Assembly (NCBI GenBank): GCA_019090365.1
Contig: JAHRWC010000026.1
Coordinates: 1 to 7,790 of the forward strand
DNA length: 7,790 nucleotides
Source: Flavobacteriaceae bacterium
GTDB taxonomy: Bacteria > Bacteroidota > Bacteroidia > Flavobacteriales > Flavobacteriaceae
Direction of reading: 5' to 3'
The notes under the pieces were generated by a model. The model made no database searches, was not told where the DNA came from, and was given only the letters and a program-made list of their open reading frames with translations. Shown piece after piece: positions 1-6,548 of this stretch (its first letter is position 1; each line of letters starts with the position of its first letter). Position numbers and translations under genes: made by a program.

Positions 1-28
1 AAGTATAACAATATAAAACCTTAAGAAA

Positions 29-292
29 ATGGCTCATAAAAAAGGAGTTGGTAGTTCTAAAAATGGTAGAGAATCAGAATCGAAACGCTTAGGTGTTAAG
101 ATTTTTGGAGGACAAGCTGCTATTGCAGGGAACATCATCGTAAGACAAAGAGGTAATACACACCATCCAGGTGAAAATGTTTATGGTGGAAAAGACCATA
201 CATTACACGCTAGAGTTGACGGTGTAGTAAAATTTACTAAAAAGAAAAATAATAGATCATACGTTTCTATCGTACCAAACGGAGAAGCTTAA
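29..292 (+). CDS. rpmA: 50S ribosomal protein L27
   Basis: This 87-residue protein is bacterial ribosomal protein L27, a large-subunit component that lies near the peptidyl-transferase centre. The N-terminus [16 protein letters not shown] is the family signature, and it continues with [28 protein letters not shown] and DHTLHA, all at the expected positions. The length is normal for the family. The ATG follows an A-rich leader with no Shine-Dalgarno, as usual in Bacteroidota. Processing differs from Firmicutes: the protein begins directly with the mature AHKKG sequence and has no cleavable N-terminal extension. In most bacteria rpmA follows rplU (L21), whose end would lie just left of the window. 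A strong intrinsic terminator follows 21 nt after the stop, so rpmA ends its operon. The identification is secure. Confidence 0.98.
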   Translation: MAHKKGVGSSKNGRESESKRLGVKIFGGQAAIAGNIIVRQRGNTHHPGENVYGGKDHTLHARVDGVVKFTKKKNNRSYVSIVPNGEA

Positions 293-313
293 GATATTTT
301 TCTTATCGATATT

Positions 314-349
314 AAAAGCCCTTTCTACATTTGTGGAAAGGGTTTTTTT
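314..349 (+). terminator. Rho-independent terminator after rpmA
   Basis: The stem CCCTTTCTAC (319-328) pairs with GTGGAAAGGG (333-342) around the loop ATTT, giving 10 bp with one T.G wobble (326/335). Seven Ts follow at 343-349. The AAAA at 314-317 can extend the stem into the T tract. The wobble would become an A.C mismatch on the other strand, so the element is best suited to plus-strand transcripts, that is, the rpmA operon. Confidence 0.9.
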
Positions 350-394
350 GTTTTTAGCTGGCACAGATTTTGTTGTTTCTTATTAAAAATTATT

Positions 395-937
395 GTGCGA
401 TTATTCTATTCAATCATTCTATTTTCATTCTGTTTCTCCTGTATTCCAGTAAGGATTGCTCCTAATATGAAAGAAGGGAAGGTAGTAAAAGCCAAAAGGT
501 TTGTAAAAAATCTACCTGGTCAAAACACCTATGTTTTCGATGACCCAAAAGATGCAAACGATTTTTATAACTATATAAATGCGAAATATCAAATCTCGTA
601 TGATGATATAGATGGAAATGTCCCTGTAACTATCGCTGAAAAAAAATTATTTTTAACTTTATATGAAGTGAATAAAGAGACGAAAACAGTAAATCTAATT
701 CCAATAATTGTTGATGCTGGACTAGAAGAAAATGGTTATTCGCCAATTCTAGAAAGTGCTGAAGTGACAAGGCTTGGAAAATGGTATATAGCGCTTACTG
801 TAACTGATGAAGATTTTAATGACGGACTTAATGAAGATTATAAAATTTATAAAGAGGTGGAATCCTATGTTATGAATCTTAGAAAGGAGTATCTGTCAAC
901 CACACATTATATTGAAGTTTTTTTAAAAGCTAAATAA
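395..937 (+). CDS. Putative lipoprotein of unknown function
   Basis: This 180-residue protein belongs to no family I recognise. The N-terminus MRLFYSIILFSFCFSC is a short hydrophobic signal peptide ending in a plausible lipobox, with Cys16 preceded by Ser. The mature protein would then start CIPVRIAPNMKEG and be membrane-anchored, either periplasmic or on the outer membrane. The rest is soluble and mixed alpha/beta in character. It has an aromatic, acidic segment (about residues 48-72, with YVFDDPKDANDFYNYI) and a Lys/Glu-rich C-terminal part. The start is GTG; the frame has no ATG upstream, and the next in-frame ATG (467) would remove the signal peptide, so GTG is preferred. The gene begins 45 nt after the rpmA terminator T tract, which implies its own promoter, although no clear TAnnTTTG box is visible there. 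It is followed 62 nt later by a second exported protein on the same strand. Confidence 0.72.
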   Translation: MRLFYSIILFSFCFSCIPVRIAPNMKEGKVVKAKRFVKNLPGQNTYVFDDPKDANDFYNYINAKYQISYDDIDGNVPVTIAEKKLFLTLYEVNKETKTVNLIPIIVDAGLEENGYSPILESAEVTRLGKWYIALTVTDEDFNDGLNEDYKIYKEVESYVMNLRKEYLSTTHYIEVFLKAK

Positions 938-999
938 TTTTTTAAACAACAATTCCAAATAATTAAATTGTATTTTCATTTTTAATTAATTATCGCCTT

Positions 1000-1344
1000 A
1001 TGAAAAAGCTTATTTCAACATTATTTTTAATCCTCTTAATTCTGTTTGCTGAAAAATCTATCGCTCAGGATATTTCTCAAGATATTCCTCAATATGATTA
1101 TCTAGAAGTAATTGTAGTACAGAAAGCTAACAACCGTGGAAAAGTAAAACGTATTAGAGTTGAAGAACAATCTTCTTTAGATGGTAAGTTAATTACTATA
1201 GACGCTATTGAAGATATTGAGGAGACCTCTACACTTTTAAATTATATGAATAGAGCCAATTGGGAGTTTTTTGATCGTAAGGCTATTGTATCTGATGATA
1301 ATGACCCTGTTTGGATGAGTTATATCTTTAGGAAACGAATTTAA
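1000..1344 (+). CDS. Small secreted protein, DUF4177-like C-terminal half
   Basis: This 114-residue protein has a clear Sec signal peptide: MKK, a Leu/Ile-rich core, then SIAQ, with probable cleavage after Ala22. The mature part is about 92 residues. Two stretches recall the small DUF4177 fold. One is a first strand, YDYLEVIVVQK (about 32-42). The other is a later segment, LLNYMNRANWEFFDRKAIV, which ends in SYIFRKR at the C-terminus (about 79-113). The likeness is to the family pattern of a Tyr-rich strand, then 'LN..G.WE', then a terminal 'Y.F+R' strand. It is a resemblance by eye, not a search result, and it gives no biochemical function. The ATG follows an AT-rich leader. It may form a unit with the putative lipoprotein upstream, but the 62-nt gap leaves that open. 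Confidence 0.72.
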   Translation: MKKLISTLFLILLILFAEKSIAQDISQDIPQYDYLEVIVVQKANNRGKVKRIRVEEQSSLDGKLITIDAIEDIEETSTLLNYMNRANWEFFDRKAIVSDDNDPVWMSYIFRKRI

Positions 1345-1345
1345 A

Positions 1346-1402
1346 TGCAATAACGATTGAAGTGGCGTCTTTTTTATTTTCCATAAAAAGATATTGCACT
1401 TC
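1346..1402. repeat. Nested inverted repeats, REP-like intergenic DNA
   Basis: Just after the stop of the small secreted protein, TGCAATA (1346-1352) is matched by its reverse complement TATTGCA (1392-1398). Inside and overlapping this, GAAGTG (1359-1364) is matched by CACTTC (1397-1402). The enclosed AT-rich core also has CTTTTTTAT facing ATAAAAAG. These are alternative pairings, not one perfect stem. The adjoining stretch, CACTTCGACAATACTCAGG and onward to about 1437, resembles short repeated intergenic elements I recall from flavobacterial genomes, but this was not checked. Confidence 0.4.
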
Positions 1403-1432
1403 GACAATACTCAGGATAAACTTCAAGCGTGA

Positions 1433-1451
1433 CAGCCAATTTTCTTGGCTG
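1433..1451. repeat. Perfect 7-bp hairpin
   Basis: CAGCCAA (1433-1439) and TTGGCTG (1445-1451) pair perfectly around a 5-base loop (TTTTC). No T tract follows on either strand, so it is not a classic terminator. It lies 10 bp beyond the far edge of the ahcY terminator T tract and may belong to the REP-like segment on its left. Confidence 0.55.
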
Positions 1452-1461
1452 GATTGCCCAC

Positions 1462-1492
1462 AAAAAAACCCTCACATTGCTGCAAGGGTTTT
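1462..1492 (-). terminator. Rho-independent terminator of ahcY
   Basis: Read on the minus strand, CCCTTGCA (1488-1481) pairs with TGTGAGGG (1476-1469) around a GCAA tetraloop of GNRA type. Seven Ts follow (1468-1462), and AAAA before the stem can extend it. Two of the eight pairs are G.U wobbles that become A.C mismatches on the plus strand, so the hairpin is stable only in minus-strand RNA. That fits termination of ahcY, whose stop lies about 47 nt upstream. Confidence 0.85.
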
Positions 1493-1506
1493 GTCTATAT
1501 CATGTC

Positions 1507-1526
1507 ATGCTGATTTATGTCAGCAT
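1507..1526. repeat. Perfect 7-bp hairpin just after the ahcY stop
   Basis: ATGCTGA (1507-1513) and TCAGCAT (1520-1526) pair perfectly around the loop TTTATG. In the ahcY transcript it would fold 12 nt after the stop codon and upstream of the terminator hairpin. There is no T tract. A role such as protecting the mRNA 3' end is possible but is inference only. Confidence 0.5.
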
Positions 1527-1538
1527 AACAATGTATTA

Positions 1539-2855
1539 TTAATATCTGTAGTATTCAGGTTTAAAGGGACCTTCTTGACTTACACCAATATAATCAGCTT
1601 GGTCTTTACGAAGTTCAGTTAACTCAACACCAATTTTAGCTAAGTGTAATTTTGCTACTTTTTCATCTAAATGCTTTGGTAACATATACACTTCGTTTTG
1701 GTAAGCGTCTCTGTTATTCCAAAGTTCTAATTGAGCTAATGTTTGGTTTGTAAATGAATTACTCATAACAAAACTTGGGTGCCCAGTTGCACAACCAAGA
1801 TTTACTAAACGACCTTCAGCAAGAATGATTATATCATTTCCAGCAATTGTATATTTATCTACTTGAGGCTTAATTTCAACCTTTGTAGCTCCGTGATTAT
1901 CGTTCATCCAAGCCATGTCGATTTCATTATCGAAATGTCCAATATTACAAACAATCGTTTTGTCTTTCATTGCTTCAAAATGTCTTCCTTGAACGATATC
2001 TTTATTACCAGTTGTAGTAATAATTATATCAGCATTTCCAACAACAGATTCTAATTTCTTTACTTCAAAACCGTCCATTGCAGCTTGTAAAGCACAAATA
2101 GGATCGATTTCAGTAACCGTTACAATAGAACCAGCTCCTTTAAATGAAGCAGCAGAACCTTTCCCTACATCTCCATAACCACAAACAACTACACGTTTTC
2201 CAGCTAACATTATATCGGTAGCTCTACGTACAGCATCTACTGCACTTTCGCGACATCCGTATTTGTTGTCAAATTTAGATTTAGTAACACTATCGTTTAC
2301 GTTAATTGCAGGCATAGGTAATGTTCCAGCTTTCATACGATCGTATAAACGATGTACACCAGTTGTAGTTTCTTCACTTAAACCGTTGATTCCTTCAGCT
2401 AACTCTGGGTATCTATCTAATACCATATTAGTTAAATCACCACCATCATCAAGAATTAAGTTTAATGGTTTACGATCTTCACCGAAAAATAAAGTTTGTT
2501 CGATACACCAGTCAAATTCTTCTTCGTTCATCCCTTTCCATGCATACACTGGAATTCCAGCAGCAGCGATTGCAGCAGCAGCTTGATCTTGTGTTGAGAA
2601 AATATTACATGAACTCCAAGTTACTTCTGCACCAAGAGCTAATAAAGTTTCAATTAACACGGCAGTTTGAATCGTCATGTGTAAACACCCTGCGATACGA
2701 GCTCCTTTAAGAGGCTGTTCGTCTTTGTATTCTTCACGTAGAGACATTAAGCCTGGCATTTCTGCTTCAGCTAATTCAATTTCTTTACGTCCCCATTCTG
2801 CTAGGGAAATATCTTTTACTTTATACGCCACATAAGGCACTGTTTTAGTAGACAT
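1539..2855 (-). CDS. ahcY: Adenosylhomocysteinase (SAH hydrolase)
   Basis: This 438-residue cytosolic enzyme reversibly splits S-adenosylhomocysteine into adenosine and homocysteine, using bound NAD. It removes the product inhibitor of methyltransferases and feeds the methionine cycle. The substrate-domain motifs are present: GCLHMT (His59), [10 protein letters not shown] (Asp137 region), SEETTTG (Glu162) and [16 protein letters not shown] (Lys192, Asp196, Cys201). These match the known catalytic set by motif alignment. The Rossmann NAD site reads GYGDVGKG (226-233). It is followed by [16 protein letters not shown] (304-313) and [14 protein letters not shown] (358-371). The C-terminus KPEYYRY carries the conserved Lys and Tyr that reach into the neighbouring subunit's NAD site. 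The length is normal. The ATG lies 46 nt downstream of a good -7 promoter box. It is a single-gene unit, bounded by its own terminator and divergent from the PPTase operon. Confidence 0.98.
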   Translation of the reverse strand: MSTKTVPYVAYKVKDISLAEWGRKEIELAEAEMPGLMSLREEYKDEQPLKGARIAGCLHMTIQTAVLIETLLALGAEVTWSSCNIFSTQDQAAAAIAAAGIPVYAWKGMNEEEFDWCIEQTLFFGEDRKPLNLILDDGGDLTNMVLDRYPELAEGINGLSEETTTGVHRLYDRMKAGTLPMPAINVNDSVTKSKFDNKYGCRESAVDAVRRATDIMLAGKRVVVCGYGDVGKGSAASFKGAGSIVTVTEIDPICALQAAMDGFEVKKLESVVGNADIIITTTGNKDIVQGRHFEAMKDKTIVCNIGHFDNEIDMAWMNDNHGATKVEIKPQVDKYTIAGNDIIILAEGRLVNLGCATGHPSFVMSNSFTNQTLAQLELWNNRDAYQNEVYMLPKHLDEKVAKLHLAKIGVELTELRKDQADYIGVSQEGPFKPEYYRY

Positions 2856-2860
2856 ATTAT

Positions 2861-2868
2861 TATATTTG
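2861..2868 (+). promoter_or_regulatory. Candidate -7 box for the PPTase operon
   Basis: TATATTTG matches the Bacteroidota -7 consensus TAnnTTTG exactly and lies 60 nt before the PPTase ATG. A clear TTG at -33 is not seen; the corresponding position falls inside the first codons of ahcY. Because AT-rich DNA makes chance matches common, this is a candidate only. Confidence 0.4.
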
Positions 2869-2879
2869 GATTAAATTAT

Positions 2880-2897
2880 TCTGAATTATTTTTCAGA
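2880..2897. repeat. Inverted repeat between divergent promoters
   Basis: TCTGAA (2880-2885) and TTCAGA (2892-2897) form a perfect 6-bp inverted repeat around TTATTT. It lies almost midway between the opposing -7 candidates at 2861-2868 (plus) and 2901-2908 (minus). It could be an operator for a dimeric regulator or a 5'-leader hairpin. No regulator is encoded nearby, so the role is unproven. Confidence 0.4.
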
Positions 2898-2900
2898 TTG

Positions 2901-2908
2901 CAAAATTA
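2901..2908 (-). promoter_or_regulatory. ahcY: Candidate -7 box for ahcY
   Basis: On the minus strand the sequence reads TAATTTTG, a full match to TAnnTTTG, followed by CA. Transcription would start near 2894, giving a leader of about 40 nt. No TTG is seen at the usual -33 spacing. The leader is too short for a riboswitch. Confidence 0.45.
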
Positions 2909-2928
2909 CATAATATCCGCCACATTAT

Positions 2929-3561
2929 ATGCCTCTTTACAAAACTATAACAGTTAATCCTTCTACTAAGGTGCTCATTTGGAAGATTTCAGAGTCTTTT
3001 GAAGCTCTTTCTGAGGGGATTAAATTAACTCCACATTGTTCAAAAAGGGTGTTAGGTATGAAAAGTGATTTGCATCGAAGAGGATTTATGAGTATTCGAC
3101 ATTTATTAGCATTAGAAGGTTATTCAGATTTCGATTTATTTTATGATGAAAACGGAAAGCCTCATTTAATTGATGATAAGCATATATCAATAACACATTC
3201 TTTTAATTTCTCAGCAATCGTAATAAGTGATTTTGAAGTTGGAATCGATATTGAAAAACAACGCCCTAAAATTCGAAGAATCGGACATAAATTTACACCA
3301 ATGAATGCTTATCTTGATCTTCCCGACGATGAAGCTGTCATGAAAAAACTAACTAAAGTTTGGTGCGCAAAAGAGGCTCTCTATAAAAGTTTCTCAGTGA
3401 AAGGTATTAGTTTTTTAAAGAATATTTATGTTGAAAATTTTCAGTTAGAATCTACTCAAACAACTTCATGGGTCAGAAATGAAGGTAAAGATGAAGTATA
3501 TAACGTTTGGTTTGAAGAATTTGAAGGATTTACATTGGCATATGCTATAATTGATAAATAA
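2929..3561 (+). CDS. 4'-phosphopantetheinyl transferase superfamily protein
   Basis: This 210-residue cytosolic enzyme is predicted to move the 4'-phosphopantetheine arm of coenzyme A onto a serine of acyl or peptidyl carrier proteins, making them active. The ACPS-type metal and CoA site is clear: GIDIE (105-109), with Asp107 and Glu109 as Mg ligands, and WCAKEALYK (145-153), with Glu149 and Lys153. Upstream, GKPHL (76-80) and SITHS (87-91) are the other conserved Sfp-type motifs. The length is that of the Sfp/EntD-like group rather than the short AcpS, so the target could be fatty-acid or secondary-metabolite carriers; the sequence does not decide. It heads a three-gene unit: its stop is separated by 1 nt from the ATG of the prenylglyceryl phosphate synthase gene, suggesting translational coupling. 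Confidence 0.92.
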   Translation: MPLYKTITVNPSTKVLIWKISESFEALSEGIKLTPHCSKRVLGMKSDLHRRGFMSIRHLLALEGYSDFDLFYDENGKPHLIDDKHISITHSFNFSAIVISDFEVGIDIEKQRPKIRRIGHKFTPMNAYLDLPDDEAVMKKLTKVWCAKEALYKSFSVKGISFLKNIYVENFQLESTQTTSWVRNEGKDEVYNVWFEEFEGFTLAYAIIDK

Positions 3562-3562
3562 C

Positions 3563-4258
3563 ATGGAGAATAGGTATTATCAAGATATTCTTAAAGCGAT
3601 TACAGAAGAAAAAAAATTGCTTGCAATACTTATTGATCCAGATAAGTTTGATACTTCTTTTACTGAATCTTTTTTTAAAAAAATTCCTAAAGAAACAACG
3701 CATTTATTTGTAGGTGGGAGTACTGTGGAGTTTGGAACTATTGAAAAAACAGTTCAAGCTCTTAAAAAGTTTATTGAATTGCCTGTATTCCTATTTCCGG
3801 GAGATTATGCACAAGTTACACCTGAAGCTGAAGCAATATTGTTTTTATCATTGATATCGGGTAGAAATCCTGAATATCTTATAGGACAGCAAACAAAAGC
3901 TGTACCTTTTCTTAAAGATTTAGATCTTGAAATAATTCCAACAGGTTATATTTTAATTGATGGCGGGAATGAATCTGCAGTAGCACGTGTTAGTGAAACA
4001 AAGGCAATGCCACAAAGCAATATTGAAAATATAGTAAACACTGCATTAGCAGGAGAATATTTAGGAGCAAAGTTTATATACCTTGAAGCAGGAAGTGGAG
4101 CTAAAATGCCTGTAAATTATAGCATAATAGAAGCTGTAAAAAATGCTATTTCTATACCTTTAATTGTTGGAGGCGGAATTAAAACTGAAGAACAAAAACA
4201 AAAAGCATATTCTTTTGGAGCAGACCTTGTTGTTATGGGAACTGCCTTTGAGAACTAA
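3563..4258 (+). CDS. Geranylgeranylglyceryl phosphate synthase family (GGGPS/PcrB)
   Basis: This 231-residue TIM-barrel prenyltransferase joins a polyprenyl diphosphate to sn-glycerol-1-phosphate through an ether bond. In archaea this is the first committed step of membrane lipid synthesis. Family motifs are all present: LIDPDK (23-28), VGGS (50-53), FPG (78-80), TGYILIDGG (127-135), YLEAGSGA (173-180, with the likely catalytic Glu175), IVGGGI (201-206) and a GADLVVMGT end (219-227), the last part of the phosphate-binding set. Bacteroidota homologues, including one from Flavobacterium, have been characterised as group II GGGPS; Firmicutes PcrB instead makes heptaprenylglyceryl phosphate. The length is normal. 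I chose the ATG at 3563, 1 nt after the PPTase stop. A TTG 12 nt upstream would overlap the PPTase end and add only four residues. The product's fate in this organism is not evident. Confidence 0.92.
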   Translation: MENRYYQDILKAITEEKKLLAILIDPDKFDTSFTESFFKKIPKETTHLFVGGSTVEFGTIEKTVQALKKFIELPVFLFPGDYAQVTPEAEAILFLSLISGRNPEYLIGQQTKAVPFLKDLDLEIIPTGYILIDGGNESAVARVSETKAMPQSNIENIVNTALAGEYLGAKFIYLEAGSGAKMPVNYSIIEAVKNAISIPLIVGGGIKTEEQKQKAYSFGADLVVMGTAFEN

Positions 4259-4269
4259 AATTTATACTC

Positions 4270-4530
4270 ATGAAAATATCTGTAGAACTTACCTTAACGC
4301 CATTGCAAGACGATTTTGAACCTGCTATTAAAAATTTCATTAAAAAATTGAGAGCTTCTGGATTAACAACAATTGAAAATCCGTTAAGCACACAAGTATA
4401 CGGTGATTATGACCAAGTAATGAACATGTTAACTAATGAAATAAAAAACACATTAGAAGCCTTAGAAAGCGGCATCATGTTTCTTAAAATTGTAAAAACA
4501 GACCGAAGCAATTATAAGCCTAGCTTTTAA
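4270..4530 (+). CDS. Thiamine-binding protein, MTH1187/YkoF-like
   Basis: This 86-residue protein belongs to the small ferredoxin-like Thiamine_BP family (MTH1187/YkoF type). It starts with MKISVELTLTPLQDDF, the first beta strand, followed by a helix (FEPAIKNFIKKLRASGL). The family-typical NPLSTQVYGDYDQVM comes next (37-51), then a second helix and a final strand, FLKIVKTDR. Members bind thiamine or related pyrimidines, and some act as the soluble component of thiamine or HMP uptake; the exact job here is unknown. It is cytosolic and has no signal peptide. It begins 11 nt after the GGGPS-family gene, so it is very probably co-transcribed with it. No TPP riboswitch is seen upstream. Its stop is only 3 bp from that of the convergent lepA. 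Confidence 0.85.
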   Translation: MKISVELTLTPLQDDFEPAIKNFIKKLRASGLTTIENPLSTQVYGDYDQVMNMLTNEIKNTLEALESGIMFLKIVKTDRSNYKPSF

Positions 4531-4533
4531 AAT

Positions 4534-6330
4534 TTAATCATTAAGCTTCAGAACAGCCATAAATGCTTCTTGAGGAATTTCAACATTTCCTACTTGACGC
4601 ATACGCTTTTTACCTTTTTTCTGTTTTTCAAGCAATTTTCTTTTACGCGATATATCTCCACCATAACACTTAGCAGTAACATCTTTACGTAAAGCTTTTA
4701 CAGTTTCTCTTGAAATAATTTTTGCTCCAATAGCAGCCTGAATAGGAATATCAAACTGTTGTCGTGGAATTAATTGGCGAAGTTTTTCACACATTTTTTT
4801 TCCAATATCATAGGCATTATCTTGATGTAATAATGCAGATAAAGCATCAACAATACTTCCATTAAGTAATACATCTACTTTCACTAATTTCGATTCACGA
4901 AGCCCAATAGGAGAGTAATCGAACGATGCATATCCTTTTGAAACTGTTTTAAGGCGATCGTAAAAATCGAAAACAATTTCAGCTAAAGGCATATCAAAAG
5001 TTAATTCAACTCTTTCAGTGGTTAAATAAGTTTGATGGGTAAGCATTCCTCTTTTATCGATACAAAGTGACATTACAGATCCAACAAAATCGGCTTTTGT
5101 AATAATGGTAGCTTTTATATAAGGTTCTTCCATTCTGTTTAGTCTGGAAGGGTCAGGTAAATCGGTTGGATTATTTACTAAAATTACCGTGTCAGGATTT
5201 TTATTGGTGTATGCTTGGTAAGAAACGTTAGGAACTGTAGTAATTACAGTCATATCGAATTCCCTTTCTAAACGTTCCTGAATAATTTCAAGATGTAACA
5301 TTCCTAAAAACCCACATCGAAATCCGAACCCAAGAGCTGCAGAGCTTTCAGGTAGAAAAACAAGCGAAGCATCATTTAATTGAAGCTTTTCCATAGAAGA
5401 ACGTAATTCTTCATAATCTTCAGTATCAACAGGGTAAATACCAGCAAAAACCATTGGTTTTACGTCTTCAAATCCTTCAATGATATTTTGAGTTGGATTT
5501 TTAAAATCGGTAATTGTATCACCAACTTTTACTTCTTTAGCCTCCTTGATTCCAGTAATTAAATAACCAACATCTCCAGCTTTCACACTGCTTTTAGGTT
5601 CTTGTTTTAACTTTAAAGTGCCAACTTCATCAGCAAAATATGATTTATCTGTGGCGATAAATTTTATATGTTGTCCTTTTTTAATTTCACCATTCATCAC
5701 CCTAAAATAGGTTTCAACACCTCTAAAAGGATTGTAAACGGAATCAAATATTAATGCTTGTAAAGGTTCGTCAACATTACCTGATGGAGCAGGAATACGT
5801 TCAATAATTGCAGTAAGAATTTCTTTAATTCCTATTCCAGTTTTAGCACTTGCAGGAATTACTTCTTCAGCATCACAGCCTAAAAGATCTACAATATCAT
5901 CGGTTACTTCTTCTGGATTTGCTGAAGGAAGATCTACTTTATTTAATACAGGAATAATTTCTAAATCACAATCTAAAGCAAGATATAAGTTAGAGATTGT
6001 TTGGGCTTGTATACTTTGGGCAGCATCAACGATTAGTAAAGCGCCTTCACAAGCTGCTATAGAGCGAGAAACTTCGTATGAAAAATCTACGTGACCAGGG
6101 GTGTCAATTAAATTTAGGATGTAATTTTCACCTTCATACATATATTCCATTTGAATAGCATGACTTTTAATTGTAATTCCTCGTTCACGTTCTAAGTCCA
6201 TACTGTCCAGTAATTGTGCTTGTTCTTCACGTTCTGTAACAGTACCAGTATAACCTAAAAGCCTATCAGCCAAAGTACTCTTACCATGGTCGATATGTGC
6301 TATAATGCAAAAGTTGCGAATGTTTTTCAT
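4534..6330 (-). CDS. lepA: Elongation factor 4 (LepA), ribosome-associated GTPase
   Basis: This 598-residue translational GTPase acts on stalled or mis-translocated ribosomes and in subunit assembly. All G motifs are present: AHIDHGKST (11-19), RERGIT (48-53), DTPGH (76-80), NKVD (130-133) and SAKTG (161-165). EF4 is told from EF-G by its length and by its unique C-terminal domain. The latter carries [20 protein letters not shown] near the end, followed by a basic KRMRQVG stretch and the terminal [10 protein letters not shown]. The start context is simple: [14 protein letters not shown] is the canonical N-terminus, so the ATG is secure. A perfect -7 box lies 27 nt upstream. The gene converges with the thiamine-binding protein and lacks a visible terminator before it. 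It is divergent from the outer-membrane receptor gene. Confidence 0.98.
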   Translation of the reverse strand: MKNIRNFCIIAHIDHGKSTLADRLLGYTGTVTEREEQAQLLDSMDLERERGITIKSHAIQMEYMYEGENYILNLIDTPGHVDFSYEVSRSIAACEGALLIVDAAQSIQAQTISNLYLALDCDLEIIPVLNKVDLPSANPEEVTDDIVDLLGCDAEEVIPASAKTGIGIKEILTAIIERIPAPSGNVDEPLQALIFDSVYNPFRGVETYFRVMNGEIKKGQHIKFIATDKSYFADEVGTLKLKQEPKSSVKAGDVGYLITGIKEAKEVKVGDTITDFKNPTQNIIEGFEDVKPMVFAGIYPVDTEDYEELRSSMEKLQLNDASLVFLPESSAALGFGFRCGFLGMLHLEIIQERLEREFDMTVITTVPNVSYQAYTNKNPDTVILVNNPTDLPDPSRLNRMEEPYIKATIITKADFVGSVMSLCIDKRGMLTHQTYLTTERVELTFDMPLAEIVFDFYDRLKTVSKGYASFDYSPIGLRESKLVKVDVLLNGSIVDALSALLHQDNAYDIGKKMCEKLRQLIPRQQFDIPIQAAIGAKIISRETVKALRKDVTAKCYGGDISRKRKLLEKQKKGKKRMRQVGNVEIPQEAFMAVLKLND

Positions 6331-6356
6331 AAATAGTCAACATTAAGTTGAGGGTG

Positions 6357-6364
6357 CAAATATA
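6357..6364 (-). promoter_or_regulatory. lepA: Candidate lepA -7 promoter box
   Basis: On the minus strand this reads TATATTTG followed by CA, an exact match to TAnnTTTG with a purine start site expected a few bases downstream. It lies 27 nt before the lepA ATG. The -33 region is AT-rich but has no clean TTG. Confidence 0.5.
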
Positions 6365-6415
6365 GATTAAAAACATAGTTAATTATAATTACTGTTTATC
6401 GAAAAAAAATCCTTT

Positions 6416-6449
6416 TTGTTTAATAGCAAAATAAATAATTACATCTTTG
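6416..6449 (+). promoter_or_regulatory. Candidate promoter for the outer-membrane receptor gene
   Basis: A TTG at 6416-6418 is followed 23 nt later by CATCTTTG (6442-6449), which matches five of the six fixed positions of the -7 consensus TAnnTTTG. Spacing is at the upper end of that described for flavobacteria. The leader would be about 95 nt. The rest of the 218-bp lepA/receptor intergenic region is AT-rich and holds no ORF or strong hairpin that I can see. Confidence 0.3.
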
Positions 6450-6548
6450 TAAGAATATTGACTAATTTTTAAAAATATTTCACTTCCCCACAAGATTTAT
6501 TTTATAAAAAATTTAAATAAATTATAACGTAACAGTTTTTAATTATTG

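Noticed and set aside
1..28. Tail of rplU (L21)
   Set aside because: Every forward frame has a stop within these bases and none shows a recognisable L21 C-terminus, so the neighbour cannot be supported from this window.
1362..1622. Plus-strand open frame of 86 codons overlapping the ahcY 3' end
   Set aside because: It runs through the hairpin cluster and the ahcY terminator and then antisense to ahcY, and its product has no family-like sequence. It is a chance frame.
2556..2590. GCAGCAGC-like repeats suggesting a microsatellite
   Set aside because: They encode the Ala-rich [10 protein letters not shown] helix that is conserved in adenosylhomocysteinases.
1863..2710. Several plus-strand open frames inside ahcY
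   Set aside because: They are antisense shadows of a strongly conserved coding sequence, with no signal of their own.
2856..2928. SAH or SAM riboswitch in front of ahcY
   Set aside because: The leader is only about 40 nt and AT-rich, with one 6-bp hairpin and none of the conserved riboswitch core.
3551..3562. TTG start four codons upstream for the GGGPS-family gene
   Set aside because: It would overlap the PPTase coding end, and the ATG at 3563 is 1 nt after that stop, a common coupled arrangement. The family N-terminus needs no extra residues.
4522..4547. AGCTT...AAGCT inverted repeat as a bidirectional terminator
   Set aside because: It is only 5 bp around a 16-base loop, with no T tract; too weak to call.
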